Assembly (NCBI RefSeq): GCF_002968285.2
Contig: NZ_CP134400.1
Coordinates: forward strand, 3,968,001-4,032,000
Direction of reading: 5' to 3'
Source of the DNA: Mycobacterium sp. ITM-2016-00318
GTDB lineage: Bacteria; Actinomycetota; Actinomycetes; Mycobacteriales; Mycobacteriaceae
DNA: 64,000 bases
Part shown: piece by piece, positions 34,496-44,659 of the stretch
How positions within the stretch are numbered: position 1 is the stretch's first letter
How the letters are laid out: each line of letters begins with the position of its first letter
The notes under the pieces: generated by a model
Told to the model about the DNA's origin: nothing
The model's input: the letters and a program-made list of their open reading frames with translations, nothing else
The model's database searches: none
Program-made: the position numbers and the translations under genes

Positions 34496-35003
34496 GTGAC
34501 GTCCGACGATGCAGAACAGCCGACACCACGGCGCTGGGCCGGGCGTCAGGCGCTCGCGGCGGTCGCGGTTGCAGGGGTCATCGGAGGGCTGGGAGGGGCC
34601 GCAATCTATGCGGCGACCCAGGGGTCGCCTCACGCGCCGGCCAGCGGGCCGCGGGGCCCGGCGCATTCGCCGCCGCCGCGACCCGACGCGATTCCACCTG
34701 CACAAACCCCAACTGACGCTGCGGGCGTACTGCACAGCGAGTACGTGGGTCTCCGACGGACACGGCGGCTATACCACGAAAATGACGCAGACGGGCGTCG
34801 TCGACGAACTCACGTTGTCTCAGATCGTGATCCGCAGCGACGACAGGTTCACGCAGATCTACGAGTTTCCCTCAGCGTCGGTCGTGCCCGACAAGTCCGT
34901 CGCCGCCAAGGACACGGTCACCGTCGAAGCCACCCGCACCGGGCCGACGCCGACGCTGACCCTCGACCGAATCGGAGAGGGTCGACCGCCGACCGGGAAC
35001 TGA
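34496..35003 (+). pseudogene. Secreted-protein gene with +1 frameshift
   Basis: From a GTG the first frame encodes a membrane/signal segment (QALAAVAVAGVIGGLGGAAIYA), a Gly/Pro-rich linker and LHSEYV. The conserved body (VSDGHGGYTTKMTQTG ... VPDKSVAAKDTVTVEATRTG) is in the next frame and ends at 35003. Removing one G from the GGG at 34747-34749 joins EYV directly to VSDGHGGY, restoring a protein of about 168 residues with an outside beta domain. Either a real frameshift or a sequencing error; slippage at GGG is less likely. It is divergent from the two-component operon and may be its target. Confidence 0.75.
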
Positions 35004-35020
35004 CCGGCGCCACTTCGGGA

Positions 35021-35254
35021 TTACGGACCAAAGCCCTCAGGCGGCTCGGCAACCACCTCGGGGACCGCGACCGATGTCTCGACCTCGGTAGCAGCCTTTT
35101 CGATCGTGCTCGTCTCGCCGAGCGTCATCTGGGTGCTGGACACGACGGTCGCTGATCCGGGTTCCTCGCTCAGCCCCGCTGTCAACGCGCCCATGGCGAC
35201 CACAGCACTCGCACCTACAGTCGCCGAAGCCAGTTTCATCTTCCGCGAAATCAT
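35021..35254 (-). CDS. Small secreted protein, paralog of the next gene
   Basis: A protein of 77 residues: basic start, one hydrophobic segment (SATVGASAVVAMGALTAGL) and a Thr/Val/Glu-rich mature part. It looks like an exported or anchored peptide with no known domain. It aligns with the 80-residue protein 160 bp upstream, sharing SAVV-MGAL, MT, VE and AVP positions. Function is unknown; the adjacent envelope-sensing two-component system suggests a stress-regulated surface peptide. Confidence 0.7.
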   Translation of the reverse strand: MISRKMKLASATVGASAVVAMGALTAGLSEEPGSATVVSSTQMTLGETSTIEKAATEVETSVAVPEVVAEPPEGFGP

Positions 35255-35414
35255 CTTCTGACCACTCCAATTCAGTTACTGGTCAGCCGTCCCATCCAGC
35301 CAGGACGGCCGGTCGAACTGTTCTTCGAGAGGTCCGCGACGACCCCTCCGGCACGTTGGGTAACCGGAAGGGTGAAAGGTGAAACGTTGCCCGGATGACA
35401 GCCGAGGACGGGCG

Positions 35415-35657
35415 TTAGTCGGCGGGTAGCGGCGCCGGGCCCTTGATCACCGGCACGGCCATCGACGTGGCCTCGACGGTGTCGTCCTTGCCCGAGGCGG
35501 TCGTTGTCGCCGCCATGGTCATCTTGCCGACGGCGACGTTCTCCGCGCCCATCGTGTGCTGATGAACGCTCATCGCCAGCGCACCCATCGTCACCACTGC
35601 GCTCCCGCCGATCGCCGCGGCCAGCAGTTTCACCGTGCCCGTCTTCTTTGAATCCAT
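35415..35657 (-). CDS. Small secreted protein, paralog of the previous gene
   Basis: A protein of 80 residues: MDSKKTGTVKLL then a hydrophobic segment (AAAIGGSAVVTMGALAMS), a His/Met stretch (HQHTMG) and a Thr/Ala-rich mature part. AGGGA precedes the ATG at 35657 by eight bases; an upstream in-frame ATG (MKGNTT) is also possible. It forms a tandem pair with the 77-residue gene. No domain is recognised. Confidence 0.7.
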   Translation of the reverse strand: MDSKKTGTVKLLAAAIGGSAVVTMGALAMSVHQHTMGAENVAVGKMTMAATTTASGKDDTVEATSMAVPVIKGPAPLPAD

Positions 35658-35866
35658 TGTCGTATTCCCTTTCATGGCCGTTGCCGACTCAACCCCTGCG
35701 GCGCGGCGAACCGGGAAAAGTGCAGGTGACAACCAGTGAACTCGCGTTTTCTGAAGCCTCGCTTAAGACCGGGTGGGAATTGGCTAGCCGCGCCGCAGCC
35801 AGGGGTATCGGCCTCACAGCCCGCGATCTCCTACCCTGTGCGCATGCCTGCTGCCGGACGTCGCCG

Positions 35867-36844
35867 ATGACGCGGTTTCTCGCGCGGCGGCTGCTCAACT
35901 ACGTCCTGCTACTTATCCTCGCGTCATTCCTCACGTTCACGCTGACCTCCACGTCGTTCAGGCCGCTGGACAGCCTCGAGTCACGCAATCCGAGGCCGCC
36001 GCAGACGGTCATCGACGCGAAGGCCGCCGAGTTGAACCTGGACCGCCCGATCCCCATCCGGTACGCACGCTGGGCATCGGGCGCCGTGACCGGCGACTTC
36101 GGCACGACGATCACGGGCCAGCCGATCTCTGCTGAGCTGGGCCGCCGCGTCGGGGTCAGCTTGCGGCTGCTGGTCATCGGCGCGCTGCTCGGCACGTTCA
36201 TCGGTGTCGTGGTCGGCGCCTGGGGTGCGATCCGGCAGTACCACCTGAGCGACCGCGTCATCACTGCGGTGTCCCTGCTGTTGTTGAGCACACCGGTGTT
36301 CGTCACCGCCTATCTGCTGATCCTCGCCGCGAACGGGGCCAACTCGGTTGTCGGAGTGCAATTGTTCGAGTACATCGGAGAGACGTCGCCCGAGGCCGTC
36401 AGCGGTGGGTGGAACCAGTTCGTCGACCGGGTCCAGCATCTTGTGCTGCCGACATTCACGCTCGCCCTGCTGGGCACCGCCGGCTACAGCCGGTACCAGC
36501 GCAACGCGATGTTGGATGTGCTCGGGCAGGACTTCATCCGCACCGCGCGCGCCAAGGGACTGACCCGGCGGCAGGCACTGTTCAAGCATGGCCTGCGCAC
36601 CGCGCTGATACCGATGGCGACGCTGTTCGCCTACGGCATAAGCGGTTTGGTCACTGGAGCGGTGTTCACCGAGAAGATTTTCGGCTGGCACGGCATGGGC
36701 GAATGGGTGGTGCAGGGCATCGCCACCCAGGACACCAACATCATCGCCGCGGTAACGGTGTTCACCGGTGCCGCCGTACTTTTCGCCGGTCTGCTCTCCG
36801 ACGTCATCTATGCTGCGCTGGATCCGAGGGTGCGTGTGGCATGA
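35867..36844 (+). CDS. oppB: Oligopeptide ABC transporter permease
   Basis: A membrane permease of 325 residues (same length as I recall for M. tuberculosis OppB) with six predicted helices and the N-terminal FLARRLLNYVLLLILASFL of DppB/OppB proteins. The EAA loop that contacts the ATPase is DFIRTARAKGLTRRQALFKHGL. The start is the ATG at 35867; the longer frame is a shadow. Its stop overlaps oppC (ATGA). It is the first gene of oppBCDA. Confidence 0.95.
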   Translation: MTRFLARRLLNYVLLLILASFLTFTLTSTSFRPLDSLESRNPRPPQTVIDAKAAELNLDRPIPIRYARWASGAVTGDFGTTITGQPISAELGRRVGVSLRLLVIGALLGTFIGVVVGAWGAIRQYHLSDRVITAVSLLLLSTPVFVTAYLLILAANGANSVVGVQLFEYIGETSPEAVSGGWNQFVDRVQHLVLPTFTLALLGTAGYSRYQRNAMLDVLGQDFIRTARAKGLTRRQALFKHGLRTALIPMATLFAYGISGLVTGAVFTEKIFGWHGMGEWVVQGIATQDTNIIAAVTVFTGAAVLFAGLLSDVIYAALDPRVRVA

Positions 36845-37770
36845 GTGAGCCGGTGACGACGGAGACGGCGACGACCGCGCAGTCGGGTCTCGATGCGCAC
36901 CGGTTCGCCTCGCGGCGGACACTCGTCCGGCGCAGATTCTTACGCAACAAGCCCGCCGTCGTCTCCCTTGTTCTGCTCGTACTGTTCTTCGTCGGCTGTT
37001 ATGCGCTGCCTCCGCTGCTGCCCTACAGCTATACCGATCTGGACTACTACGCGTTGCAGCAGCCACCCAGCGCCGACCACTGGTTCGGCACGAATGCACT
37101 CGGGCAGGATCTGTTCGCGCTGACGCTTCGCGGAATGCAGAAGTCGATGCTGATCGGCGTCTGCGTAGCTCTCATCTCGACGATCCTGGCCGCAACGGTC
37201 GGGGCGATCGCCGGTTACTTCGGCGGATGGCGCGATCGCCGCCTGATGTGGCTGGTCGACCTGTTGCTCGTGGTGCCGAGCTTCATCGTGATCGCGATCG
37301 TCACACCGCGACTGGGGTCAGCCGATCGTGTCTTCTGGTTGATCCTCTTGTTCTCTGTGTTCGGCTGGATGATCAGCTCACGCATCGTCCGCGGTATGAC
37401 GATGAGTCTCCGCGAACGCGAATACGTCGTGGCCGCACGGTACATGGGGGTGCCGAATTGGCGGATCATCGTTCGCCACATCCTGCCCAATGTGGCGTCC
37501 CTGCTGATCATCGACACCACGCTCAACGTCGGTACTGCGATCATCGGCGAAACCGGATTGAGCTTCCTCGGTTTCGGTATCCAGCCGCCCGACGTGTCGC
37601 TCGGCACCCTCATCGCCGACGGCTCCAGTTCCGCCACGATATTTCCGTGGGTCTTCCTGTTCCCCGCGGGTATCCTGGTGCTGATCGTGTTGTGCACCAA
37701 CCTCATCGGTGACGGTCTACGCGACGCGCTCGATCCCGGCTCGAGGCCGCTGCGGAGGCGACGCAGATGA
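36841..37770 (+). CDS. oppC: Oligopeptide ABC transporter permease
   Basis: The second permease, 309 residues. The N-terminal OppC domain [19 protein letters not shown] comes before the first helix. [16 protein letters not shown] and the EAA loop [20 protein letters not shown] are typical. It pairs with OppB to form the channel. The ATG overlaps the oppB stop, and its own stop overlaps the oppD start (ATGA at both ends), so stoichiometry is probably coupled. Confidence 0.95.
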   Translation: MSEPVTTETATTAQSGLDAHRFASRRTLVRRRFLRNKPAVVSLVLLVLFFVGCYALPPLLPYSYTDLDYYALQQPPSADHWFGTNALGQDLFALTLRGMQKSMLIGVCVALISTILAATVGAIAGYFGGWRDRRLMWLVDLLLVVPSFIVIAIVTPRLGSADRVFWLILLFSVFGWMISSRIVRGMTMSLREREYVVAARYMGVPNWRIIVRHILPNVASLLIIDTTLNVGTAIIGETGLSFLGFGIQPPDVSLGTLIADGSSSATIFPWVFLFPAGILVLIVLCTNLIGDGLRDALDPGSRPLRRRRR

Positions 37771-39605
37771 GTCTGCTCGAGGTGCGTGGCCTCACCGTGA
37801 ACTTCCCGACGGAATCCGAACGCGTCGCAGCCGTTCGCGGGATGAACTATCACGTCGATTCCGGTGAGGTCGTCGCGCTGGTCGGCGAATCCGGCGCGGG
37901 CAAGTCGGCGAGCGCGATGGCCGTGGTCGGATTGCTTCCGGAGTACGCCGAGGTGACGGGGTCCGTCCGCATGCACGGTGACGAACTGCTCGGGCGCTCC
38001 GACCAGGGCATGTCCCGGGTGCGGGGAAAGTCCATCGGGACGGTGTTCCAGGATCCGATGTCGGCCCTGACGCCCGTGTACACCATCGGCGACCAGATCG
38101 CCGAGGCGATCGAGGTGCACAACAGCGACGTCACCCGCAAGGCAGCGCGCGCCCGCGCCGTCGAACTACTGGAATTGGTGGGCATAGCGCAGCCCGAAAG
38201 GCGTGCGAGGGCATTCCCGCACGAGCTGTCCGGTGGCGAACGCCAGCGCGTCGTCATCGCCATCGCCATCGCCAACGACCCCGATCTGCTGATCTGCGAC
38301 GAGCCGACCACCGCGCTGGATGTGACCGTGCAGGCGCAGATCCTCGAAGTGCTGAAGACTGCGCGCGACGTCACCGGTGCCGGTGTGCTGATCATCACCC
38401 ACGACCTCGGCGTCGTCGCCGAGTTCGCCGACCGCGCCCTCGTCATGTACGCGGGGCGTGCCGTCGAGGTCGCATCGGTCGGCCAGCTCTACCGCGATCG
38501 CCGGATGCCCTACACCGCAGGCCTTCTCGGTTCGGTGCCGCGACTCGACGCGCCGCAGGGTGCGCGGCTTGTGCCCATTCCCGGTGCACCGCCGTCACTG
38601 GCGTCGCTGCCGCAGGGCTGTACGTTCGCACCACGGTGCCCGCTTGCCATCGACGACTGCCGTGCCGCAGAACCGGAGCTGATCACCGTCGGCACCGGCC
38701 ACAGCGCAGCCTGCATCCGAACCGAGGAGGTCGCAGGCCGCAGCGCCGCCGACATCTACGGCATCTCGACCGAACCGGATACGGCCGACCGCATTGACGC
38801 AGACGGCCCCGTCGTCCTGCGTGTCGAAAACCTCGCCAAGACATACAAACTCACCAAGGGAGTGGTGTTGCGGCGCACGATCGGCGAGGTACGTGCCGTC
38901 GACGGCGTCAGCTTCGAACTGCAGCAGGGTCGCACATTGGGCATCGTCGGAGAGTCCGGATCGGGCAAATCGACGACGTTGCATCAAATCTTGGACCTGA
39001 CCGCGCCGCAGGCAGGCTCCATCGAAGTGCTCGGCGCCGACGTCGCGTCCTTGGACGCGAAGGGCCGACGGGCACTGCGGGGCGATCTGCAGGTGGTGTT
39101 TCAGGATCCGGTGGCCTCCCTGGATCCACGGCTCCCGGTCTTCGAGGTGCTCGCCGAACCGTTGACCGCCAACGGTTTCGACAAGAAGCGCATTGACGAC
39201 CGGATCTCCGAACTGTTGGAGATCGTGGGCATGCGCAGGGTCGACGCCGATCGCTACCCGGCCGAATTCTCCGGCGGCCAGAAGCAGCGCATCGGTATCG
39301 CACGCGCGTTGGCGCTGCAACCGAAGATCCTTGCGCTCGACGAACCGGTGTCTGCGCTCGACGTCTCGATTCAGGCCGGCATCATCAACCTGCTGCTCGA
39401 CCTGCAGGACAGGTTCGGCCTCGCCTATCTGTTCGTCTCTCACGACCTGTCGGTGGTGAAGCACCTCGCGCATCACGTGGCGGTGATGTGCAAGGGCAGG
39501 ATTGTCGAGCACGGCGAGGCTGATCAGGTCTTCGCCAACCCCACCGCCGAATACACAGCCAAGTTGCTGGCCGCGGTTCCTCAACCCGAGCCGGACCGCG
39601 GCTAG
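37767..39605 (+). CDS. oppD: Oligopeptide ABC transporter, fused dual ATPase
   Basis: A protein of 612 residues with two ABC ATPase domains (OppD+OppF fused). Domain 1: Walker A GESGAGKS, signature LSGGERQRV, Walker [13 protein letters not shown], and a C-terminal Cys-rich oligopeptide-transporter motif ([14 protein letters not shown]), which in this family can bind an Fe-S cluster. Domain 2: [31 protein letters not shown]. It powers OppBC. It overlaps oppC by 4 bp. Confidence 0.96.
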   Translation: MSLLEVRGLTVNFPTESERVAAVRGMNYHVDSGEVVALVGESGAGKSASAMAVVGLLPEYAEVTGSVRMHGDELLGRSDQGMSRVRGKSIGTVFQDPMSALTPVYTIGDQIAEAIEVHNSDVTRKAARARAVELLELVGIAQPERRARAFPHELSGGERQRVVIAIAIANDPDLLICDEPTTALDVTVQAQILEVLKTARDVTGAGVLIITHDLGVVAEFADRALVMYAGRAVEVASVGQLYRDRRMPYTAGLLGSVPRLDAPQGARLVPIPGAPPSLASLPQGCTFAPRCPLAIDDCRAAEPELITVGTGHSAACIRTEEVAGRSAADIYGISTEPDTADRIDADGPVVLRVENLAKTYKLTKGVVLRRTIGEVRAVDGVSFELQQGRTLGIVGESGSGKSTTLHQILDLTAPQAGSIEVLGADVASLDAKGRRALRGDLQVVFQDPVASLDPRLPVFEVLAEPLTANGFDKKRIDDRISELLEIVGMRRVDADRYPAEFSGGQKQRIGIARALALQPKILALDEPVSALDVSIQAGIINLLLDLQDRFGLAYLFVSHDLSVVKHLAHHVAVMCKGRIVEHGEADQVFANPTAEYTAKLLAAVPQPEPDRG

Positions 39606-39615
39606 AGTCGTTCGG

Positions 39616-41283
39616 ATGAAGCTCCGACGCTTAGCTGCGGCCCTGTTGGTCGCCGGTCTCACGATCACCGGCTGTTCGGGCGGCGACAAGGAGGCACCGC
39701 CTGCCGGAGGCAACGCCGAGGTCGGCAAGACCAGCGACATCAACCCGCAGGACCCGGCCACATTGCGCCAAGGCGGCAATCTGCGACTGGCGTTGAGCGG
39801 TTACCCCTCGAACTTCAACAGCCTTCACATCGACGGCAACGAAGCCGACACCGGCTCGATGCTGCGGACCACCATGCCGCGCGCCTTCCGCGTCGCCTCC
39901 GATGGCACGACGACGGTCAACACCGACTACTTCACCGACGTCAAGCTGACCAGTGAAAACCCGCAGGTCGCCACATACACGATCAACCCCAAAGCGGTCT
40001 GGAGCGACGGCGCCCCGATCACCTGGGAAGACATCGCGTCCCAAATCAACGCGACCAGCGGCAAGAACAAAGAGTTCCGCGTCGCCAGTCCCAACGGTGC
40101 CGACCGCGTAGAAAAAGTGACCCGCGGCGTTGACGACCGGCAAGCGGTCGTCACCTTCGCAAAGCCGTTCTCGGAGTGGCGAGGAATGTTCGCAGGCAAC
40201 ACGATGCTGCTACCCAGAAGCATGACCGCCGACCCGGAGGTGTTCAACAAAGGACAACTCGACCGGCCCGGCCCATCCGCGGGACCGTTCATCGTCACCG
40301 ATCTCGACCGCACCTCGCAGCGAATCACGTTGAAACGCAACCCGGAATGGTGGGGCACACCGCCGCTGCTCGACAGCATCACATATCTGGTGCTCGACGA
40401 CAAAGCGCGTATTCCCGCTCTGCAGAACAACACCATCGATGCCACCGCTGTCGCCTCGCTGCCCGAGTTGACCACGGCGCGCAACACCGCCGGCATCTCG
40501 ATTCGGCGAGCACCCGGCGCCAGCTGGTATCACTTCACGTTCAACGGCGCACCCGGATCGATCCTCTCCGACAAGGCGCTGCGCCTCGCGGTGGCCAAGG
40601 GCATCGACAGGCAGGCCATCGCCAACGTCAGCCAGCGCGGCCTCGTCGACAAGCCGACACCGCTGAACAACCACATCTTCGTAGCGGGCCAGGATGGCTA
40701 CCAGGACAACAGCGGACCCGTCGCCTACGACCCCGAAAAGGCCAAGCAGGAACTCGACGCCCTCGGCTGGCGGATGAACGGCCAATTCCGAGAGAAGGAC
40801 GGCCGCCAGCTGGTGATCCGCGATGTGCTCTTCGACGCCGACACGACGAAGCAGATCGGCCAGATCGCCCAGAACAGCCTGGCTCAGATCGGGGTGAAGC
40901 TCGAGCTCGACACCAAGGGCGGCACCGGGTTCTTCAGCAACTACATCATCCCGGGCGACTTCGACATCGCACAGTTCAGCTGGGTCGGTGACGCATTCTC
41001 GCTCTGCTGCCTCAACCAGATCTACACGACCAACGCGGAGAGCAACTTCGGCAAGATCAGCAGCCAGGAGATCGACGCGAAAGCCGAGGCGACCTTCGAC
41101 GAACTCGACCCCGCCAAGGCCCGCAAGCTGGCCAACGACCTCGACAAGATGATCTTCGACATCGGCTTCAGCCTGCCGCTGTTTCAATCGGCAGGCAACG
41201 TCGCAGTGCGAAGCAGCTTGGCGAACTTCGGTCCGGCCGGCATCGGCGACCTGGACTACACCAAGATCGGCTTCGTGAAGTAA
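39616..41283 (+). CDS. oppA: Oligopeptide-binding lipoprotein
   Basis: A substrate-binding protein of 555 residues (SBP_bac_5 family) on the outer face of the membrane. A signal peptide ends in the lipobox LTITGCSG, so Cys20 is lipidated. The mature part has the family's SGYPSNFNSLHIDG and WYHFTFNGAPGSILSDKALRLAV regions. It delivers peptides (glutathione is reported for the M. tuberculosis system) to OppBCD. The start is the ATG 10 bp after oppD. Confidence 0.94.
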   Translation: MKLRRLAAALLVAGLTITGCSGGDKEAPPAGGNAEVGKTSDINPQDPATLRQGGNLRLALSGYPSNFNSLHIDGNEADTGSMLRTTMPRAFRVASDGTTTVNTDYFTDVKLTSENPQVATYTINPKAVWSDGAPITWEDIASQINATSGKNKEFRVASPNGADRVEKVTRGVDDRQAVVTFAKPFSEWRGMFAGNTMLLPRSMTADPEVFNKGQLDRPGPSAGPFIVTDLDRTSQRITLKRNPEWWGTPPLLDSITYLVLDDKARIPALQNNTIDATAVASLPELTTARNTAGISIRRAPGASWYHFTFNGAPGSILSDKALRLAVAKGIDRQAIANVSQRGLVDKPTPLNNHIFVAGQDGYQDNSGPVAYDPEKAKQELDALGWRMNGQFREKDGRQLVIRDVLFDADTTKQIGQIAQNSLAQIGVKLELDTKGGTGFFSNYIIPGDFDIAQFSWVGDAFSLCCLNQIYTTNAESNFGKISSQEIDAKAEATFDELDPAKARKLANDLDKMIFDIGFSLPLFQSAGNVAVRSSLANFGPAGIGDLDYTKIGFVK

Positions 41284-41299
41284 CCCGTCGCGGATTACC

Positions 41300-42658
41300 T
41301 CACTGCGGCTTCGGGCCCAGCGTGCGGGCGCGTTGCACCCATGGGTCGGCAAGCATCGCGGTGAAGAAGTTCACGATCTCTGCACGAGGGCTGCGGTAGG
41401 TGTCCAGCCGCCGCACGACGATCTCGATGCGCTGCAGAAACCCGCGGAATGCGTCTGCGGCATCCTCGGCGTAGGCGGCGGTTTCCTCGTTGCGGTGCAC
41501 CACGTCTGTGCCGTCTTTCGCTTCGTCGCACAGGTAGATCGCGTGCTCGTGCACAACCCGCGCCAACGTCTGCATGATGTCGACATCGACCGGGATATCG
41601 TCGTCGCCTTCATCGGCCATGCCGACTTCCAGCATGTAGTCGATCTGGTGCAGCGCGTTGAGTGCATTCTCGATATGTGCTGTCTCCGAACGAAAGTCAA
41701 GCGGAGGAACCGGCATCGACAACGTGCGCGTCGCGCGCGCCTGTGCCTTTCGGACAGCCTCGTCGGCAGTCGCGTAGGCACGCGCCACCTCGGCCTCCGC
41801 CGCCTCCCGCACGGCTGCCGCCTCGCCCGCGGCCCACCCGCGCGCCGCGGCGATCTCGGCGTCGGCCTCGGCGCGCAGCCGCTTGAGCTCACCGCGGAGC
41901 TGCTGTGCCGTCTGCTCGGCGGCTTCCGTTGCCGCCGTGCGCTCTGCGGCTCGCTGCTGGGCACGGGCCTCGGCAGCCGTCGCCCGCTCACGGGCCGCGG
42001 TGACCACGGCATCGGAATCGGCGCGGACCTGTTCCAGCTCGGCGCGCACATGCTGAACCGTTTTTTCGGCCGCCTCGCTGGCGGCTGTGCGCTCGCTGGT
42101 GCGCTGCTCGGCACGAGATTCCGCGGCGGCCGCCTTCTCATGCGCCGCCGCGATGTCGGCTGCAGCATCGGCGCGAACATTCTCGAGCTCGACGCGCACC
42201 TGCTGCAGCGCGCGTTCGTGCGCCTCCGTGGCGGCCGCCCGCTCGGCCGCCCGTTCCATGTCCTTCTCGGCGACGTGCTGCTGCGCCGTGCGCAACTGCG
42301 CACGCGCGGCGTCGGCTGTACGGGACGACTCGTCGGCCTCGACTCGCGCCGCCGCCGCGGCGGCCTCGGCATCCAGCTTGTCCTGATGTGCAGTCTGTGC
42401 GCGCTCCTCGGCGATCCGGCGCAGGTGATCGGCCTCGACCAGCGCCATGACCGGCGAAAGCCGTTGTCTGGCCGGGCCGTTGCGCGTGCGACGGTCGAGG
42501 AGCTGGTCCTCGGTCATCGTGGCGACCGCAACCAGCGCCGCAGGTGGCGTCTTCCCGCGGCGCTTCGCGGCCTCAACGGCCTCTGCCGCGGTGCGACGGG
42601 TCAGCGAGGCCCACTCGTCAACCCCGAGGTCGGAGATATGGCTCTGTAGCGACGTCAT
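41300..42658 (-). CDS. Ala/Glu/Arg-rich long coiled-coil protein
   Basis: A protein of 452 residues with no named family. Residues 1-75 are globular (MTSLQSHISDLGVDEWASLTR). About residues 80-310 form a coiled coil that contains three tandem units of about 50 residues, each with ERTAATEAAEKT, a QxVRxELExxRADADA stretch and ARERATAAEARAQQR. The C-terminal 140 residues are helical and mixed, ending in PWVQRARTLG. It overlaps the membrane gene upstream (ATGA), so the two probably work together. A structural or DNA/membrane tether role is possible but unproven. Confidence 0.75.
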   Translation of the reverse strand: MTSLQSHISDLGVDEWASLTRRTAAEAVEAAKRRGKTPPAALVAVATMTEDQLLDRRTRNGPARQRLSPVMALVEADHLRRIAEERAQTAHQDKLDAEAAAAAARVEADESSRTADAARAQLRTAQQHVAEKDMERAAERAAATEAHERALQQVRVELENVRADAAADIAAAHEKAAAAESRAEQRTSERTAASEAAEKTVQHVRAELEQVRADSDAVVTAARERATAAEARAQQRAAERTAATEAAEQTAQQLRGELKRLRAEADAEIAAARGWAAGEAAAVREAAEAEVARAYATADEAVRKAQARATRTLSMPVPPLDFRSETAHIENALNALHQIDYMLEVGMADEGDDDIPVDVDIMQTLARVVHEHAIYLCDEAKDGTDVVHRNEETAAYAEDAADAFRGFLQRIEIVVRRLDTYRSPRAEIVNFFTAMLADPWVQRARTLGPKPQ

Positions 42659-43254
42659 CGTCGGTGTCGCCGTCCGTCGCCGGCCATTTCGGTGGCCGCC
42701 GTCGCGGTGTCGTCGGGTGCGGGCGTCTTGTCCGGCTGGTCTTCCGCGGCCCTGGCAGCCGGCTGCTCCTTGGCGGCCGCCTGCGGCTTGCGCGTTCTTT
42801 CTTTCTGCGGCGGCGGGGGTGTGCGTCCCGCGAGCTCGGCAAGCGGGCCACCCTGCTGGGCCAAAACCAGAGCCAACTGATTCTGGTAAGCGGTCACGGC
42901 GTCGGCGAGGGTTTCGTCCTCGAGCCGCTCGGCATCGCGAAGCAGGCCTCGAAGGGTCGCCATGGCCAGTTCAGGGCCGAGGCCGAGGGTCGCCCCCTCA
43001 CCGGCCGCGGGTTCGACGCCTGCCGTGTCCACCAGCCACGTGAACGTCTGCCAGCACTGCGCAGAACTCTTCGCTTGCTGCTCGGCGTCGCGCGCCGCCT
43101 GGTGGTGTCGCTCGCGCTGCTCGAGGTCCTTATCGTGCCGTTTGCCCGCCCGCCGGATCGAGAAGAGAACAGCACAGAGCACGATGAACGCCGCGACCAC
43201 TGCCGCCACGCCGACGAAACCGGGCGAGACGAGGAAATCACGCAGCGGCACCAT
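42655..43254 (-). CDS. Single-span membrane protein with helical cytoplasmic domain
   Basis: A protein of 199 residues. One membrane segment near the start (VGVAAVVAAFIVLCAVLF) is followed by a charged helix (RAGKRHDKDLEQRERHHQAA), a globular middle (WLVDTAGVEPAAGEG ... LRDAERLEDETLADAVTAY) and a Lys/Pro/Ala-rich disordered tail. The start could also be five codons upstream. It is translationally coupled to the coiled-coil gene, suggesting that it anchors that protein at the membrane. No family is recognised. Confidence 0.7.
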   Translation of the reverse strand: MVPLRDFLVSPGFVGVAAVVAAFIVLCAVLFSIRRAGKRHDKDLEQRERHHQAARDAEQQAKSSAQCWQTFTWLVDTAGVEPAAGEGATLGLGPELAMATLRGLLRDAERLEDETLADAVTAYQNQLALVLAQQGGPLAELAGRTPPPPQKERTRKPQAAAKEQPAARAAEDQPDKTPAPDDTATAATEMAGDGRRHRR

Positions 43255-43332
43255 TGCCTCCCATCGCATGCGGATAAGCCGTCATCCGCACCATTCTGCC
43301 GTATGGGCCAACTCGGCCACCGCACGATCCGG

Positions 43333-44586
43333 TTACGAAGTCACCCGTCGAATTGCACGCGGAATCGCAGCGGGCAACGCGGATTCGACGACTGCGGCAG
43401 CACCGAGCGCCCCCACCAACAGCCGGATACCCAAACTCGCCGGCACCGCATCCAGTTCTTTCCCGCGCGTGGAAAGCGGTGAGATGTCGCCGTCGTAGAC
43501 CGCTTCGACGATATCGAGCGCGGTGCGTTCACGGGCGTCGATGACGCTGTGGCCAGCGGTCGGCAGGTCGACGAGAACGGAATCGGGGACGAGCGCAACG
43601 ATCTCCTCGGCGACCGCCCGCGGCGTGATCAGATCGCGTCCACCCGAGATGACGATCGTCGGCCAACCGAATGTCGGCATCAGCGCAGCGAGGTCGTACG
43701 GCTCGGTCTCGAAATCCTCATGCGCAGCGGCCAATTCCTGGAAGGCGGCGGCCGGATCCAACGGTCTGCCGTCCGGCGCCGCACCATAGTTGAGTTCTCG
43801 AAAACCGATGCGCCCGACCAGATCCGGTTCGTTGCGATACGGCGCCTTGCGTTCGAACAGATACCGCGACGCCTGATCCAGCACGGTCCACAGGCCGCGC
43901 CTGTCCTGCAACAGCAGGTCGAGTTGACGCATCAGCACCGCGGGCCCCGCGAGTCCGTAGACGGCTGCTGTGAGCTGTCCGTCAGCGGGTGTCAGCACCC
44001 CCTCGTCGACGAGCTTTCGCACCTTGGGCGCAAGCGTGGCGGTGTCGGGATCGTCACCGTCCCACAGCACCCGACGTGTTTCGTCGCGCGCGGCGTCGAT
44101 GTCGTCGGCCGACAGCAACGGCGAGTCGAGCACCATGGCATGCACACGATCGGGGTGGCGCACACCGACTCCCGCAGCGACATACGTGCCGTACGAGGTG
44201 CCGTAGATGACCGCCTTGCCGACCTTGGCGTCGTCGAGAACCGCGGCGATGTCGTTGACCGCCTGGTCGATGGTGAGCGCCTCGGGCGGCAGGTCAGCGC
44301 CCTGGTCGTCGTGGCGCGACATTCCGACCCCGCGGTGGTCGACCATGATCACGTCGAGACCCCTTGCCGCCGCGTGTCTGCGCAGACCGCGGTACAGCGC
44401 GATCGAAGCCGCACCCGGCCCGCCGGGGATGATCACCAGTGGGGTCGTCGACTTCTTGCCGGTGCGGACGTAGAAGAGGTCGAACTCGCCGTCGCCGTCG
44501 GGTGTCACCGGCCGCCGCACAGGACGCACGCCCGGCATCGCGGCCAGCTTGTCGTGCGCACGCCGACGTTTGGCGTTCATCGTCAT
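43333..44586 (-). CDS. Alpha/beta hydrolase, proline-iminopeptidase-like
   Basis: A hydrolase of 417 residues. The oxyanion motif is PLVIIPGGPGAAS, the nucleophile elbow YGTSYGTYVAAG, an Asp in SGGRDLITP and the His in PTAGHSVIDA. HDDQGADLPPEAL is a lid segment as in prolyl aminopeptidases and TAP-like enzymes. The start is the ATG ACG ATG at 44586. There is no signal peptide, so it is cytoplasmic. The ends look intact. Confidence 0.9.
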   Translation of the reverse strand: MTMNAKRRRAHDKLAAMPGVRPVRRPVTPDGDGEFDLFYVRTGKKSTTPLVIIPGGPGAASIALYRGLRRHAAARGLDVIMVDHRGVGMSRHDDQGADLPPEALTIDQAVNDIAAVLDDAKVGKAVIYGTSYGTYVAAGVGVRHPDRVHAMVLDSPLLSADDIDAARDETRRVLWDGDDPDTATLAPKVRKLVDEGVLTPADGQLTAAVYGLAGPAVLMRQLDLLLQDRRGLWTVLDQASRYLFERKAPYRNEPDLVGRIGFRELNYGAAPDGRPLDPAAAFQELAAAHEDFETEPYDLAALMPTFGWPTIVISGGRDLITPRAVAEEIVALVPDSVLVDLPTAGHSVIDARERTALDIVEAVYDGDISPLSTRGKELDAVPASLGIRLLVGALGAAAVVESALPAAIPRAIRRVTS

Positions 44587-44659
44587 CGCCAACCATTCTG
44601 CCTCCGGCGGAAATCCGGCGGTAATAGAGTCGCAGGACGTATCGACGACGGGGACGCGG

